DNA from: Labilithrix sp.
Lineage (GTDB): Bacteria > Myxococcota_A > Polyangia > Polyangiales > Polyangiaceae
Assembly: GCA_019637155.1 (NCBI GenBank)
Contig: JAHBWE010000006.1
Span: 124,001 to 188,000 of the forward strand
Reading direction: 5' to 3'
DNA length: 64,000 nucleotides
In this document: positions 8,006 through 17,035 of the stretch, piece by piece
Layout of the letters: every line of letters begins with the position of its first letter
Numbering within the stretch: position 1 is the first letter of the stretch
Translations under genes and position numbers: made by a program
Notes under the pieces: generated by a model
The model's database searches: none
What the model saw: only the letters and a program-made list of their open reading frames with translations
What the model was told of the DNA's origin: nothing

Positions 8006-9306
8006 GCTCCGTCCGCGCCGCCCCGGTCGACGCGCCGCACGACACCGCGCTCTCCGAGCTCGGGAGCGAGGTCGTCTCCGAGCTCGATCGCGCGCGCGAG
8101 GCGAGCGGCGCCGCCGCGCGTGTCCGCGCCAAGATCGCGACCAACATCCCGCCGCGGCTCCGCGCGCCGGTGAAGAGGCGCGTACGCCCCGCCGCGGTGG
8201 TCACCTCGCTCGCGCTCGCCGCGTCGATCGTCCTCGCGATCGGCTTCGGCGTCGCGCGCCGCGGCCAGACCGCCGCCGCCCGCATGCCCGAGCCGGCGCC
8301 GCCGATCTCGTTCACCGTCGCGGGCTCGACCGGCCCCGCGAAGAGCTTCATCGCCGCGGCGACGGAGACGCCGGTGCAGTTCTCCGACGGCAGCGAGCTC
8401 CGCCTCGCCCCCGCCGCGCGCGTGCGCGTGACCGAGACGGCGAGCAACGGCGCGCGCGTCCTCGTCGAGACCGGATCGATGCACGTCTCCGTCGTCCACC
8501 GCGAGCAGACCCGGTGGGCGATCGAAGCCGGGCCCTACGAGGTGCGCGTCACCGGCACGAAGTTCGTCGTCGCGTGGGACCCGGCCAAGAACGGCCTCGT
8601 CGTCCGGATGGAAGAGGGCTCCGTCGTCGTGAAGGGTTGCGGCGACGAAGAGCAGCGCCTCGGTGCCGGCGAGTCGCTCGTGGTCTCGTGCAAGGACGGC
8701 GAATCATCAGAATCAAATAAATCGATCGAATCATCTGAATCAGAAAAAGTGCAGGACGAGGAGGCCGTCCCGGACGAGCCCGCCGCCGCGCCCGCGGCCC
8801 CCGCCGCCAAGCCGAAGCCCGCCGACCCGACGCGCGCGATCGTCGCGCACGCGCGCGCCGGCGAGAACGCGGAGGCGATCGCGGCGGCGGAGGAGCACGG
8901 CTACGACGCGACGCTCGGCGTGCTCTCCGGTCCGGAGCTCCTCCTGATCGCGAACGCGGCGCGCTACTCCGGCAAGTTCGATCACGCGAACGCCGCGCTC
9001 GAGACCGCGCGCCGCCGCTTCCCCGACACCGACGCGGCGGCGCAGGCCGCGTTCGAGCTCGGGCGCATCGCGATGGACGTCCGCCGCCAGCTCGGTCCGG
9101 CCGGCGATCACTTCGAGGTCTACCTCCGCGAGCGCCCGAACGGCGGCTTCGCGCGCGAGGCGATGGGACGCGCGATCGAGGCGCGTCACGGCGCGGGGGA
9201 CGACGATCGCGCCGAGCGCCTCGCGGTTCGTTACCTGGCGAGCTGGCCCGACGGCCCGCACGCCGCGCTCGCGCGGAAGCTCACGGGGGAGAAGGGGAGC
9301 CGATGA
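7990..9306 (+). CDS. FecR-domain transmembrane protein with TPR-like tail (putative anti-sigma)
   Basis: 438 residues from ATG 7990, with GGGAGG at 7981-7986 as ribosome binding site. A cytoplasmic N-terminus of about 60 residues precedes one transmembrane helix (roughly 72-92). A FecR domain follows, with the typical run FSDGSELRLAPAARV to VRVTGTKFVV and EEGSVVVKG. A Ser/Glu-rich linker then joins a C-terminal helical TPR-like domain (SGKFDHANAALETARRRFPD and following). FecR proteins transmit periplasmic signals to the partner sigma factor. The TPR tail is not part of classical FecR and may bind the downstream secreted proteins. The stop overlaps the next ATG by 4 bp. Confidence 0.82.
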   Translation: MDDRVSSVRAAPVDAPHDTALSELGSEVVSELDRAREASGAAARVRAKIATNIPPRLRAPVKRRVRPAAVVTSLALAASIVLAIGFGVARRGQTAAARMPEPAPPISFTVAGSTGPAKSFIAAATETPVQFSDGSELRLAPAARVRVTETASNGARVLVETGSMHVSVVHREQTRWAIEAGPYEVRVTGTKFVVAWDPAKNGLVVRMEEGSVVVKGCGDEEQRLGAGESLVVSCKDGESSESNKSIESSESEKVQDEEAVPDEPAAAPAAPAAKPKPADPTRAIVAHARAGENAEAIAAAEEHGYDATLGVLSGPELLLIANAARYSGKFDHANAALETARRRFPDTDAAAQAAFELGRIAMDVRRQLGPAGDHFEVYLRERPNGGFAREAMGRAIEARHGAGDDDRAERLAVRYLASWPDGPHAALARKLTGEKGSR

Positions 9307-10415
9307 CGAGACGTCGCCGCTCCGGCTCGCCCGGCGCGTTGCTGCGACGACGCGCGATCGCCGTCGCGGCGTTCCTCGCCGCGGCGGCGATCGGAGGCGC
9401 CGCGCGCGCCGACGACGAAGACGAGACGGTCCGCGTCGTCATCGCGGGACCGAAGCGCGACGCGATCGCGGCCCGCCTCGAGAAGGAGGTCACCGCGCTC
9501 GGCTTCACGCCGGTGGCGGCGGGTCCGCTCGAAGGCTGCGCGCGCGCCGCGGTCATCGACGCCGTCGCGAACGCGAACGCGAGCGCCGCGCTCTGCTCGG
9601 ACGGCGATCAGATCGGCGTCTGGACCCCGAAGAACGAAGGCCAGCCGGTGGAGCTCCGCGACGTCGTCGCGGCGCAGGAGAAGGGGCCGCACGTCCACGA
9701 GCAGCTCGCGACGCGCGCGGCGGAGGTGATGCGCGCGAACATCGCGCTGCTGGAGGCTCCGCCCGAGGAGCCACCGCCGCCGCCCGCGCCGCTCCGGAGC
9801 TCGCCACCGCCGTCGACCGGCGACTGGGACGAGTTCGAGAACGCCGATCGCCCGGTGCCGCCGCCGTTCCCGCAGCGCACCGCGAGGTTCACCGCGAGCG
9901 CGGGCGCCTCGACGCTCGTGAGCTCCATGCCCGCGTCGCGTGGTCTCTCGCTCCACGCCGCGCTCGGCGTCCATCGCGCGCTCGCGATCACCGCGCGTGT
10001 CGACGCGCCGACCGGCAGCGCGCTGCTCGAGGAGGCCGCCGGCGCCGAGGTCCGCGTCGCGCCGGGCATCGCCGGCTTCGGCGCCGAGATGCCGCTCGCC
10101 GGGACGAGGTCGCGCTTCATCCCGCGCTTCGGCGTCGGCCTCGGCGTCGCGTGGCTCCACGCTTCGCGCACCGCCAACCCCTTCCCCAACGGCGATGGAT
10201 CGATCGCCGGCGCGAGCGCGACCGTCGTCGCGCCGGCGGGCTGGGCGTCCGCCGGGCTCTCGGTCGGCGTCTACGGTCCGGTGCGCCTCGTCGCGGAGGG
10301 CCTCGTCGGGACCGCGGCGGGCCGGCTCGCGGTGCGCGATCGCGGCGTCGTGCGCGGGCACTGGGGCACGCCGCTCGGCGGGCTCGCGCTGCGCGTCGAG
10401 GTGCAGCTGCCATGA
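9303..10415 (+). CDS. Secreted protein of unknown function in ECF/FecR operon
   Basis: 370 residues with a basic N-terminus and a clear signal peptide ending near GAARA. An N-terminal alpha/beta-like domain of about 110 residues is followed by a Pro-rich linker (PEEPPPPPAP). The C-terminal half alternates hydrophobic and small residues (FTASAGASTLVSS to LALRVEVQLP), compatible with outer-membrane beta strands. No family recognised. Both ends overlap neighbouring genes by ATGA, so it is translationally coupled to the FecR gene and the next lipoprotein. It may be an outer-membrane sensor or cargo of the sigma system. Confidence 0.7.
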   Translation: MTRRRRSGSPGALLRRRAIAVAAFLAAAAIGGAARADDEDETVRVVIAGPKRDAIAARLEKEVTALGFTPVAAGPLEGCARAAVIDAVANANASAALCSDGDQIGVWTPKNEGQPVELRDVVAAQEKGPHVHEQLATRAAEVMRANIALLEAPPEEPPPPPAPLRSSPPPSTGDWDEFENADRPVPPPFPQRTARFTASAGASTLVSSMPASRGLSLHAALGVHRALAITARVDAPTGSALLEEAAGAEVRVAPGIAGFGAEMPLAGTRSRFIPRFGVGLGVAWLHASRTANPFPNGDGSIAGASATVVAPAGWASAGLSVGVYGPVRLVAEGLVGTAAGRLAVRDRGVVRGHWGTPLGGLALRVEVQLP

Positions 10416-11107
10416 GCGCGCGCCGCCTCACCCTCGGCCTCGCGACGGCCGGGGGGCTCCTCGTCGCGTCCGCGTGCGGCGACATCACGGCCGATCTGGA
10501 GTCGGACGTGGCGCCCTCGCTCGGCGCCGGCTTCGCCGCGCGCCCGCTCCCGCCCTCGACCGCGGTGCTCCGGTGCCCGCTCGAGCCTCCGACGCCGCAG
10601 CACCTCCCCGACGGCGGGACCTTCGATCCCGACGCGTCGCCGGACGGCGGGCCTCGCACCCCCAGCTTCTGCTCGCCCCAAGGCGCGTGCGAGCTCGGGA
10701 CGAGCGCCGATCGCAACTGCAACCGCGTCTTCAGCTGCGACGGCACGCACTGGACCGAGCTCCCGAGCTATGCGTGTCACGAGCGCGTCTGCCCGTCGGC
10801 GCGCGCCGCGATGGCGGAGCTCGACGGCCGACCTTGCGACCTCGGTCCGAGCCTCGCGGCGGAGGCGCTCTGCAACGTGGCGGACGGCGTCTGCGCCTGC
10901 TCCACCGGCGCGGGCGGCAGCGACCTCCACGATCGGCGCTGGGTCTGCGCCGCGCCGCTCCTCCGCGAGTGCCCGCTCGAGCGACCGCTCATCGGCAGCG
11001 CGTGCGAGGGCGCCACGTTCTGCGACTACGGCGCGTGCCGCACGAAGCGCGGCTTCGCGCTCGAATGCCACCGCGGCGCCTGGCGCGCCGTGCCCGCCGA
11101 ATGCTGA
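10412..11107 (+). CDS. Cys-rich lipoprotein
   Basis: 231 residues starting at an ATG that overlaps the previous stop (ATGA). A signal sequence ends in VASACGD, a plausible but not perfect lipobox. The mature part contains more than a dozen cysteines in short loops (for example CELGTSADRNCNRVFSC and CDYGACRTKRG), suggesting disulphide-bonded repeats. This type of Cys-rich lipoprotein is common in Polyangiales; its function is unknown. It is third after the sigma/FecR pair and likely expressed with it. Confidence 0.7.
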   Translation: MSARRLTLGLATAGGLLVASACGDITADLESDVAPSLGAGFAARPLPPSTAVLRCPLEPPTPQHLPDGGTFDPDASPDGGPRTPSFCSPQGACELGTSADRNCNRVFSCDGTHWTELPSYACHERVCPSARAAMAELDGRPCDLGPSLAAEALCNVADGVCACSTGAGGSDLHDRRWVCAAPLLRECPLERPLIGSACEGATFCDYGACRTKRGFALECHRGAWRAVPAEC

Positions 11108-11139
11108 GCCGCGACGGCGGCCCTTCGACACTCGCTTCC

Positions 11140-11145
11140 AAGGAG
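11140..11145 (+). promoter_or_regulatory. Shine-Dalgarno AAGGAG for the cytochrome c lipoprotein
   Basis: AAGGAG lies 5 bases before ATG 11151 and decides that start within a much longer open frame. Confidence 0.6.
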
Positions 11146-11150
11146 AAGCC

Positions 11151-12968
11151 ATGCCGAAGCGAACGAAGCAGACGGCGCTGTTGGTCCTCGCCGGCATCGC
11201 GTCGTGCAGCGACACCCCGAGCCTCGGCGGCGAGCCGGAGTCGGACCTCGCGATCGATCCGAGCTTGCAGCCGAAGCTCGGCGACGTCGTCACGCAGGAG
11301 AGCCCGCCGCCGCCGATCAGCGGCGGGACCCTCGCGCTCGCGCGCGACGAGCAGCTCGCGGTCGCGGCCGATCCCGATCGTGACCGCGTCTACGTCGTCG
11401 ATCTCGCGATGCTCACGGTGCGTCACACCGTCATGCTCGCGCCGAAGGCGGAGCCGGGCCGCGTCGCGCTCGACGGCAAGGGGCGCGCGCACGTCGCGCT
11501 CCGCGGCTCGCACGAGCTCGCGACGATCGACCTGTCGACCGGCGCGCTCACCCTGCGCGCGGCGTGCGTCGCGCCGCGCGGCGTCGCCTACGATCCCCGC
11601 GCCGACGCCGTCTACGTCGCCTGCGCGAGCGGCGACGTCGCGGTGTTCTCCTCCGCCGGCGCCGACCGCCGCGCGCTCCTCCCGCGCGTCGGCGTCGATC
11701 TCCGCGACGTCCTCGTGCGCGACGGCGCGCTGCACGTGACGGAGTTCCGGCGCGCGCGGCTCCTCCGCGTCTCCGCCGAGGGCAAGCCGACCGCGAGCAC
11801 CGACCTCACGAACACCAACGTCGCGTGGCGCGCGGTGAAGCTCGACCCCGACGACGACGCCTCGCCCGACGTCGTCGTCACGCAGGAGAGCTCGCGCGGC
11901 TCCGTCTCGACCGCGCCCGGCGGCTACGGCCCGATCGACAACCACGAGCGATCGTTCCAGTGCAAGGACGAGCGCGGCATCGTCAGCGCGCGGCTCTGGA
12001 TCCTCGACGCGTCCTGCGCCGAGAAGCAGCTCGCCTCCGCCTGCTCCCAGTCGGTCAGCCTCCCCGGCGCCGTCCTCCCCGTCGACGTCGCCGCCAACGG
12101 CCGCGAGATCGCCGTCGTCGCGGCAGGAAACGCGTTCACGGAGGCGCTCTCGCAGGTCTTCGTCGTGCCGGCGAAGATCGAGGCGCGCGGCCACCAGTCG
12201 TGCGTCGACACCGTGCGCGGCGACGTCGCGGGTCAGGCGATCGCGCTCGGCTTCGACTCGCTCGATCGGCTGATCGTGCAGACGCGCGAGCCGGCGCGGC
12301 TCCACGTCATGACCGACGATCGCCAGCGGTCGGTGAGATCGATCGACCTCGCCAAAGGCAGCCGCGCCGACACCGGTCACGCCGTGTTCCACGCCAACGC
12401 GGGCGGCAACATCGCCTGCGCGTCGTGCCACGCCGAGGGCGCCGACGACGGTCACGTGTGGAGCTTCGACGAGATCGGACCGCGCCGCACGCCCTCCCTC
12501 CTCGGCACGACGCTCCACACCGAGCCGTTCCACTGGGACGGCGACATGAAGGACCTCGACGCGATCGTCGAGCACGTCTTCCAGAAGCGGATGAGCGGGC
12601 CGAAGCTCACCGCGGAGCAGTCGTCCGCCCTCGCGAGGTACATGTTCGCGCTCCCGCCGCCGCCGAAGATGCGGTCCCTCGAGCAGGCGCCGGCGCGCGG
12701 CGCGGAGCTCTGGGCCGAGCGGTGCGCGAGCTGCCACGCGAGCTCGATGCTGACGAACAACGAGACGGTCGACGTCGGCACCCACGGCCGCTTCCAGGTG
12801 CCGTCCCTCGTCGGCGTCGCGTGGCGCGGCCCGTGGCTCCACGACGGCTGCGCGAAGACGATGTTCGAGCGCTTCGACCCCGCGTGCGGCGGCGGCCTCC
12901 ACGGCGATCTGAGCGGCCTCGATCAGGCCAAGATCGCGGACATCGTCGCGTTCATGGAGACCTTCTGA
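11151..12968 (+). CDS. Di-haem cytochrome c / beta-propeller lipoprotein
   Basis: 605 residues from ATG 11151. The lipoprotein signal has lipobox LAGIASC. Residues about 70-400 form a YVTN-like beta-propeller (repeats such as DRDRVYVVDLAMLTV and GRAHVALRGSHELATIDL). Two haem-binding motifs follow: CASCH at 423-427 and CASCH at 525-529, in a MauG/di-haem peroxidase-like arrangement. It should be an outer-surface or periplasmic electron-transfer protein or peroxidase. The gene is last in the ECF/FecR unit, 43 bp after the Cys-rich lipoprotein. Its 3' end overlaps the convergent kinase-like lipoprotein gene by 17 bp. Confidence 0.82.
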   Translation: MPKRTKQTALLVLAGIASCSDTPSLGGEPESDLAIDPSLQPKLGDVVTQESPPPPISGGTLALARDEQLAVAADPDRDRVYVVDLAMLTVRHTVMLAPKAEPGRVALDGKGRAHVALRGSHELATIDLSTGALTLRAACVAPRGVAYDPRADAVYVACASGDVAVFSSAGADRRALLPRVGVDLRDVLVRDGALHVTEFRRARLLRVSAEGKPTASTDLTNTNVAWRAVKLDPDDDASPDVVVTQESSRGSVSTAPGGYGPIDNHERSFQCKDERGIVSARLWILDASCAEKQLASACSQSVSLPGAVLPVDVAANGREIAVVAAGNAFTEALSQVFVVPAKIEARGHQSCVDTVRGDVAGQAIALGFDSLDRLIVQTREPARLHVMTDDRQRSVRSIDLAKGSRADTGHAVFHANAGGNIACASCHAEGADDGHVWSFDEIGPRRTPSLLGTTLHTEPFHWDGDMKDLDAIVEHVFQKRMSGPKLTAEQSSALARYMFALPPPPKMRSLEQAPARGAELWAERCASCHASSMLTNNETVDVGTHGRFQVPSLVGVAWRGPWLHDGCAKTMFERFDPACGGGLHGDLSGLDQAKIADIVAFMETF

Positions 12969-14610
12969 CGAGCCCCGCGATCCTCATCGCGCTCCCGTCG
13001 TCGTAGAGCTGCACCTCGATCGGCGCCTTCGCCTGGTTGCTCGCGATGCGCACGGTGAGCTCCTTCGCGCGCGGGATCGGGACGCAGAGCCGGCCCGCCG
13101 CGAGGGCGCGGACGGGATAGGGATCCGCGCGATAGGTGTAATCTGCATCGGGTCGAACGCCGCGGCGGCGCGCGAGGTCGACGCCGCACAGCGCGTCGCC
13201 TTCGACGCGGAGGTCCGCGATCGGCGAGAGCACGGTGAGGTAGCGGGCGACGATCTTGCGGAGGCGCTGCTCGAGCACCTCGGTGACGAACGCCTCCGCC
13301 TCCGGCTTCGAGAAGCGGCCGATCTCCACGAGCGCCTGGATGTCTCTGCGATCGAAGCGCGAGAGGATGCGCGCCATCCAGGCGTTGTCGCGCTCGGTCG
13401 CGCGGCTGAACGCGGGGTTCGGGTACTCGTTGCGCCAGCGCTCGGGATCGAACTCGTCCCAGTGGAAGTACCCGAACATCTCCTGGCCGGGCTTCATCGA
13501 CTTCCGCTCCCACGGGCGCTCGATCGCGCCGAGGGTGATGAAGTCGACGCCGACGTCCTTCCAGTCGAGGAGATACGAGTCGCCCATCCGCCGCGAGATG
13601 CCGTCCCAGTCCCAGACGCTGCCGAGGCAGTCGCTCGTGTCGAGGTAGTAGTGCTTCACCCAGCCGGGGGACGACTCGGGGCTCGCCTTGTCGACCGCCA
13701 TCCACGAGTCCATCGAGTTCTGCTCGCGCGCGTCGAAGTGATGGAGCCACGCCGCGAGGAGGCGGCCGCCGCGGAGGTCGCGCCGGTTCTCGTGCGGGAT
13801 GACGTCGTTCGGATCGTCGCTCCGCGTGCCCTCGTACTTGAACGGGCCGATGAGGTAGCCGCCGAGCCACGCGCTCGCCTGGAAGCGGTACCGTCCCTCG
13901 CGCTTCACCGCCTCGCCGAACACCTTCTCGAGCGCGGCCTCGTCGAAGGGCCGCGTGACGCCGTCGTTCGCGGTCACCTTGAGGCCCGGCATCAGCTTGA
14001 AGACCTTCGGATCGACGAACAGCACCTGCTCGCACGACGTGTTGAAGCCGACCGCGTGGTAGGCCGCGGTCCCGATCGCGGCGGCGGCGCTCGGGCGCTC
14101 CGGCTCCTTCTTGAAGTCGGTCTTGAACATGTACTTCTTCTTGCCGCCGATCTTCACGCGGAAGCCGGGCGACGCGCCGTTCGGCTTGCCCTGATCGATC
14201 ACCCACTCCGCTTCTTTCGCGGCGTCGGGATCGAGCATGTCCTCCGGCTTGCACGCGCCGCGCTTCAGCTCCTCTTCGCTCGGGTGCTTGACGCCGAGGC
14301 GGTTCGTGAACCACGCCGAGTCGGGGACCTCGTCGAGCGCGTTGACGTTGCGGGCCTCCTTCTCGACGTCGACCGCCCAGATCTTCGCGAGCGGGCGGAA
14401 GAACGTGTTGTCGGCCGCGTCCCACGCGAGCGGCGACACGTACGGCTCCGGCGCGCACGAGACGTGGTTCGGGTCCTTGTCGTTCGGCCGCCTCACGCAG
14501 GCGACGCTCACCGGATCGAGGTCGGTGTCGCGCGTCACCGCCGCGCGGCGGGGGAACGCAGGCGGCGACGCGCACGCCGCGAGCGCGACGAGCACGAGCG
14601 CGCGTCTCAT
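12952..14610 (-). CDS. Lipoprotein with protein-kinase-like motif spacing (unknown family)
   Basis: 552 residues with a lipoprotein signal (lipobox VALAAC). No catalogued family is recognised by eye. The order of conserved-looking motifs recalls the wider kinase-like fold (HipA/CotH/Fam20). KKKYMFKTD offers a nucleotide-binding lysine (Lys163). HHFDAREQNSMD offers a catalytic Asp293 with Asn298 in the D-x4-N spacing. YYLDTSDCLG offers a metal-binding Asp324. This is a hypothesis from motif order only. The start ATG overlaps the stop of the 14607-15350 gene (ATGA), making it last in the seven-gene minus-strand unit. Confidence 0.65.
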   Translation of the reverse strand: MRRALVLVALAACASPPAFPRRAAVTRDTDLDPVSVACVRRPNDKDPNHVSCAPEPYVSPLAWDAADNTFFRPLAKIWAVDVEKEARNVNALDEVPDSAWFTNRLGVKHPSEEELKRGACKPEDMLDPDAAKEAEWVIDQGKPNGASPGFRVKIGGKKKYMFKTDFKKEPERPSAAAAIGTAAYHAVGFNTSCEQVLFVDPKVFKLMPGLKVTANDGVTRPFDEAALEKVFGEAVKREGRYRFQASAWLGGYLIGPFKYEGTRSDDPNDVIPHENRRDLRGGRLLAAWLHHFDAREQNSMDSWMAVDKASPESSPGWVKHYYLDTSDCLGSVWDWDGISRRMGDSYLLDWKDVGVDFITLGAIERPWERKSMKPGQEMFGYFHWDEFDPERWRNEYPNPAFSRATERDNAWMARILSRFDRRDIQALVEIGRFSKPEAEAFVTEVLEQRLRKIVARYLTVLSPIADLRVEGDALCGVDLARRRGVRPDADYTYRADPYPVRALAAGRLCVPIPRAKELTVRIASNQAKAPIEVQLYDDGSAMRIAGLVRRSP

Positions 14611-15350
14611 GCCCCCGCGACGAGCTTGCGGACGCCGCTCTCGAAGAGGATGACGGCCTTGCCCGGCTCGGTGCCGGTGACGACGCCGACGCCGAACTTC
14701 GGGTGCTCGACGAGCTCGCCGGCCGCGAGCTTCGCGGCGGGGGCGTACTTGCTCTTCGCCTTCGACGTGTCGGCGACGGCGCTCGCCCAGTCGCTCGCGG
14801 GATCCGACTTCGGCGCGGTGACGCGCGCGACGCCGAGCGGCTTGTTGTCCTGCGTTCGATCGTCGAGCTCCTTCAGCACCTCGCGCTCGAAGCGCCGGAG
14901 CTTGAGCCCCGCGCGATCGCGATCGTCGCGCTTGGCCTCGCCCTCGATCCCGAGCCGATCGCGGAGCGCCTTCAGGGTGGCGAGCTCGTCGTCCTTCGCG
15001 CCGGCGAGGATCGCGCTCCCGAACGTCGTGAGCTCGCGGAGCTGCGGCTCGAGCGCGCCGGTCGGATCGGCGGCCGTGACGCGCTCGATCTTCTTGAGGA
15101 GGTAGCCCGCGTTGAGGACGTCGGCGGGCTTGTTGTTGCCGCTCTCCTGCTTCTTCACCTCCGCCACCTCGGCGTAGAGGTTCAACAGGAGGAAGCGCGC
15201 GTCGTCGGGGTAGCGCTCGTGGAGGATCGCCCAGCCTTCCTCCGGCGTAACGTTGCCCGACTCACCGCGCGTGTGGATCGCCCACGCGATCGCGCGATCC
15301 GGGGAATCCGCGCTGACGTCGACGCTCTCCTCCTCCAGATCCTCGAACAC
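14607..15350 (-). CDS. Cytoplasmic protein with C-terminal Tudor/KOW-like module
   Basis: 247 residues, without signal peptide or membrane segment. The N-terminal half is helical and acidic (starts MFEDLEEE). A charged middle region follows. The last 40 residues contain GELVEHPKFGVGVV, the same kind of small beta module found at the end of UvrD-type helicases and CarD-like proteins. The role is unknown; binding to RNA polymerase or nucleic acid is possible. It lies 20 bp after the FG-GAP lipoprotein gene and is translationally coupled to the kinase-like lipoprotein. Confidence 0.65.
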   Translation of the reverse strand: MFEDLEEESVDVSADSPDRAIAWAIHTRGESGNVTPEEGWAILHERYPDDARFLLLNLYAEVAEVKKQESGNNKPADVLNAGYLLKKIERVTAADPTGALEPQLRELTTFGSAILAGAKDDELATLKALRDRLGIEGEAKRDDRDRAGLKLRRFEREVLKELDDRTQDNKPLGVARVTAPKSDPASDWASAVADTSKAKSKYAPAAKLAAGELVEHPKFGVGVVTGTEPGKAVILFESGVRKLVAGA

Positions 15351-15370
15351 GAGCGCATCCTAGCCGCGCG

Positions 15371-17023
15371 CTAGCGGATCGGGACCCCGAATTTCGCGCC
15401 CGGATCGGAGGGGAACACCGCCGCCGCCTCGAGGACGCGGACGCGCTCTTTGCCGCGGTACACGCCGACCGACGCGCCGTCCGCGCGCGTCGCCGCCCAC
15501 ACCGCGGGCTTCGGCCGGCCGGGGTACAGCACGGTGATGCGCGCGCCGTGATCGATCGCGAGGGGCTCGCCGGCGAGCTGGCCCGGCGCAGGCGCGGAGA
15601 GCACGAAGACGCCGCCGCTCGTCGCGCTGACGAGGACCTCGTCCTTCCCGTCGCCGTCGAGGTCCGCGATCGCGAGGCTCGTCGCGAAGCCCTCCGGCGC
15701 GGTCTCCGGCGACCAGCACGGGACCGACGGCTTGAGGCGCGGCTCCGCGCCGTCGAAGACGCAGACCGACGGCTTCCCGTCCGCGATCGTCGCGAAGACG
15801 AGGTCGGCCTTCCCGTCGCCGTCGAGGTCGCCGGAGGTGAAGGCGGTCGCGGGCGTGAGCGCCGCCGCGTCGCCGGTGTCGAGGTACGGGCCGTCGAGGT
15901 AGCGCTGCTCCTCCGCGCGCAGCGTGTAGAACGGGGGACCGCCGTAGTACGACGCGACCGCGAAGCCGGCGCGGCCCTGCTCGTCGACGTCGTGACCGCC
16001 GACCGCGATCGGCACCGACGGCGCGGGGAAGAAACCGGAGTCGGGCGGCGGCGTGGCGGAGAGCTGATCGATGAACGCGAGCGGACCGAAGCCGTCCGCG
16101 GCGCCGTACGCCGCGACCACGCTGCGCTTCGTCCCGACGATCAGGTCGCCGTAGCCGTCGCCGTCGATGTCGCCGAGCGCGTGCATGGACGGGATCGCGT
16201 CGTACGGCGGGAGGCCGGGCGGCGCGAGGCGGACCTGGCTCACGCCGGTCTGGTTCGCGGACCCGGCGACGATGTCGAGGTACGTGAACGGCGGCGTTGC
16301 GCGCGTGTCTTCGGCGCCGATGATCGCGTCGGAGCGACCGTCGCCGTTCACGTCCGTCGCCTCGAGGCTCGCGTTCGCGCTCGCTTCGAAGAAGTACCCG
16401 AGCTCGGCCTCGTCGACGAGCAGCGCGGTCGGATCGTCCGGGTTCGTCCCCCGCGCCAGGACCGGGATGTGAAAGACGCCCTCGGGATCGGTGTAGATCG
16501 CGATGAGCAAGAGGTCGACGTTGCCGTCGCCGTTCATGTCGAGGAACGAGCCCGCCGGCGCGCCGCCGGCGGCGCCGCCGCGGAGCAGGAACGAGGACAT
16601 GGTCTCCTGCGCCGGACCGAAGGACTGATCGGTCGTGCTCGCGAGCCGCCAGAACCAGAGGCCCGGCGCGAGGTCCTTCGGCACCGTGAGCTCGGTCCCC
16701 GTCGCCTCGAGCTCCTCCTTCCGCGGGCCCTCGCACCTCGGATCGCCGCACAGCGTGATGCGCGCGCCGGTCGCCGGAGGGGTGAGCGCCCAGCGGAGGG
16801 TCGGGCGCAGGCCGTTGACGTAGCTCTGCGAGAGCGGCGCGACCCGCCGCGGCGGCGCGAGCTGCTTGTCCTCGACCAGCGGCGGCGAAGCGTCGTCCGG
16901 CCCGCCGTCGGCGGCGGGCGCGCCGGTGATGTTGTCGAAGCTCGAGGGCGGGCCGCACGCGATGAACGCCGCGATCGCGAGCGGGGTGCCGAGGCCGATC
17001 GCGATCGCGACGAGAGAACGCAC
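15371..17023 (-). CDS. FG-GAP/VCBS-repeat lipoprotein 1
   Basis: 550 residues with a lipoprotein signal (lipobox AAFIAC) followed by PPSSFDNITG. A fibronectin-like segment precedes at least five FG-GAP repeats with calcium-binding loops: DMNGDGNVD, DVNGDGRSD, DIDGDGYGD, DLDGDGKAD and DLDGDGKDE. Such repeats build an integrin-alpha-type beta-propeller used in surface binding. It is a clear paralogue of the preceding gene, including the SSFD(N/G)(I/L)TG motif after the lipid cysteine, and lies 12 bp from it. Confidence 0.83.
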   Translation of the reverse strand: MRSLVAIAIGLGTPLAIAAFIACGPPSSFDNITGAPAADGGPDDASPPLVEDKQLAPPRRVAPLSQSYVNGLRPTLRWALTPPATGARITLCGDPRCEGPRKEELEATGTELTVPKDLAPGLWFWRLASTTDQSFGPAQETMSSFLLRGGAAGGAPAGSFLDMNGDGNVDLLLIAIYTDPEGVFHIPVLARGTNPDDPTALLVDEAELGYFFEASANASLEATDVNGDGRSDAIIGAEDTRATPPFTYLDIVAGSANQTGVSQVRLAPPGLPPYDAIPSMHALGDIDGDGYGDLIVGTKRSVVAAYGAADGFGPLAFIDQLSATPPPDSGFFPAPSVPIAVGGHDVDEQGRAGFAVASYYGGPPFYTLRAEEQRYLDGPYLDTGDAAALTPATAFTSGDLDGDGKADLVFATIADGKPSVCVFDGAEPRLKPSVPCWSPETAPEGFATSLAIADLDGDGKDEVLVSATSGGVFVLSAPAPGQLAGEPLAIDHGARITVLYPGRPKPAVWAATRADGASVGVYRGKERVRVLEAAAVFPSDPGAKFGVPIR

Positions 17024-17035
17024 GACCCTTCGATC

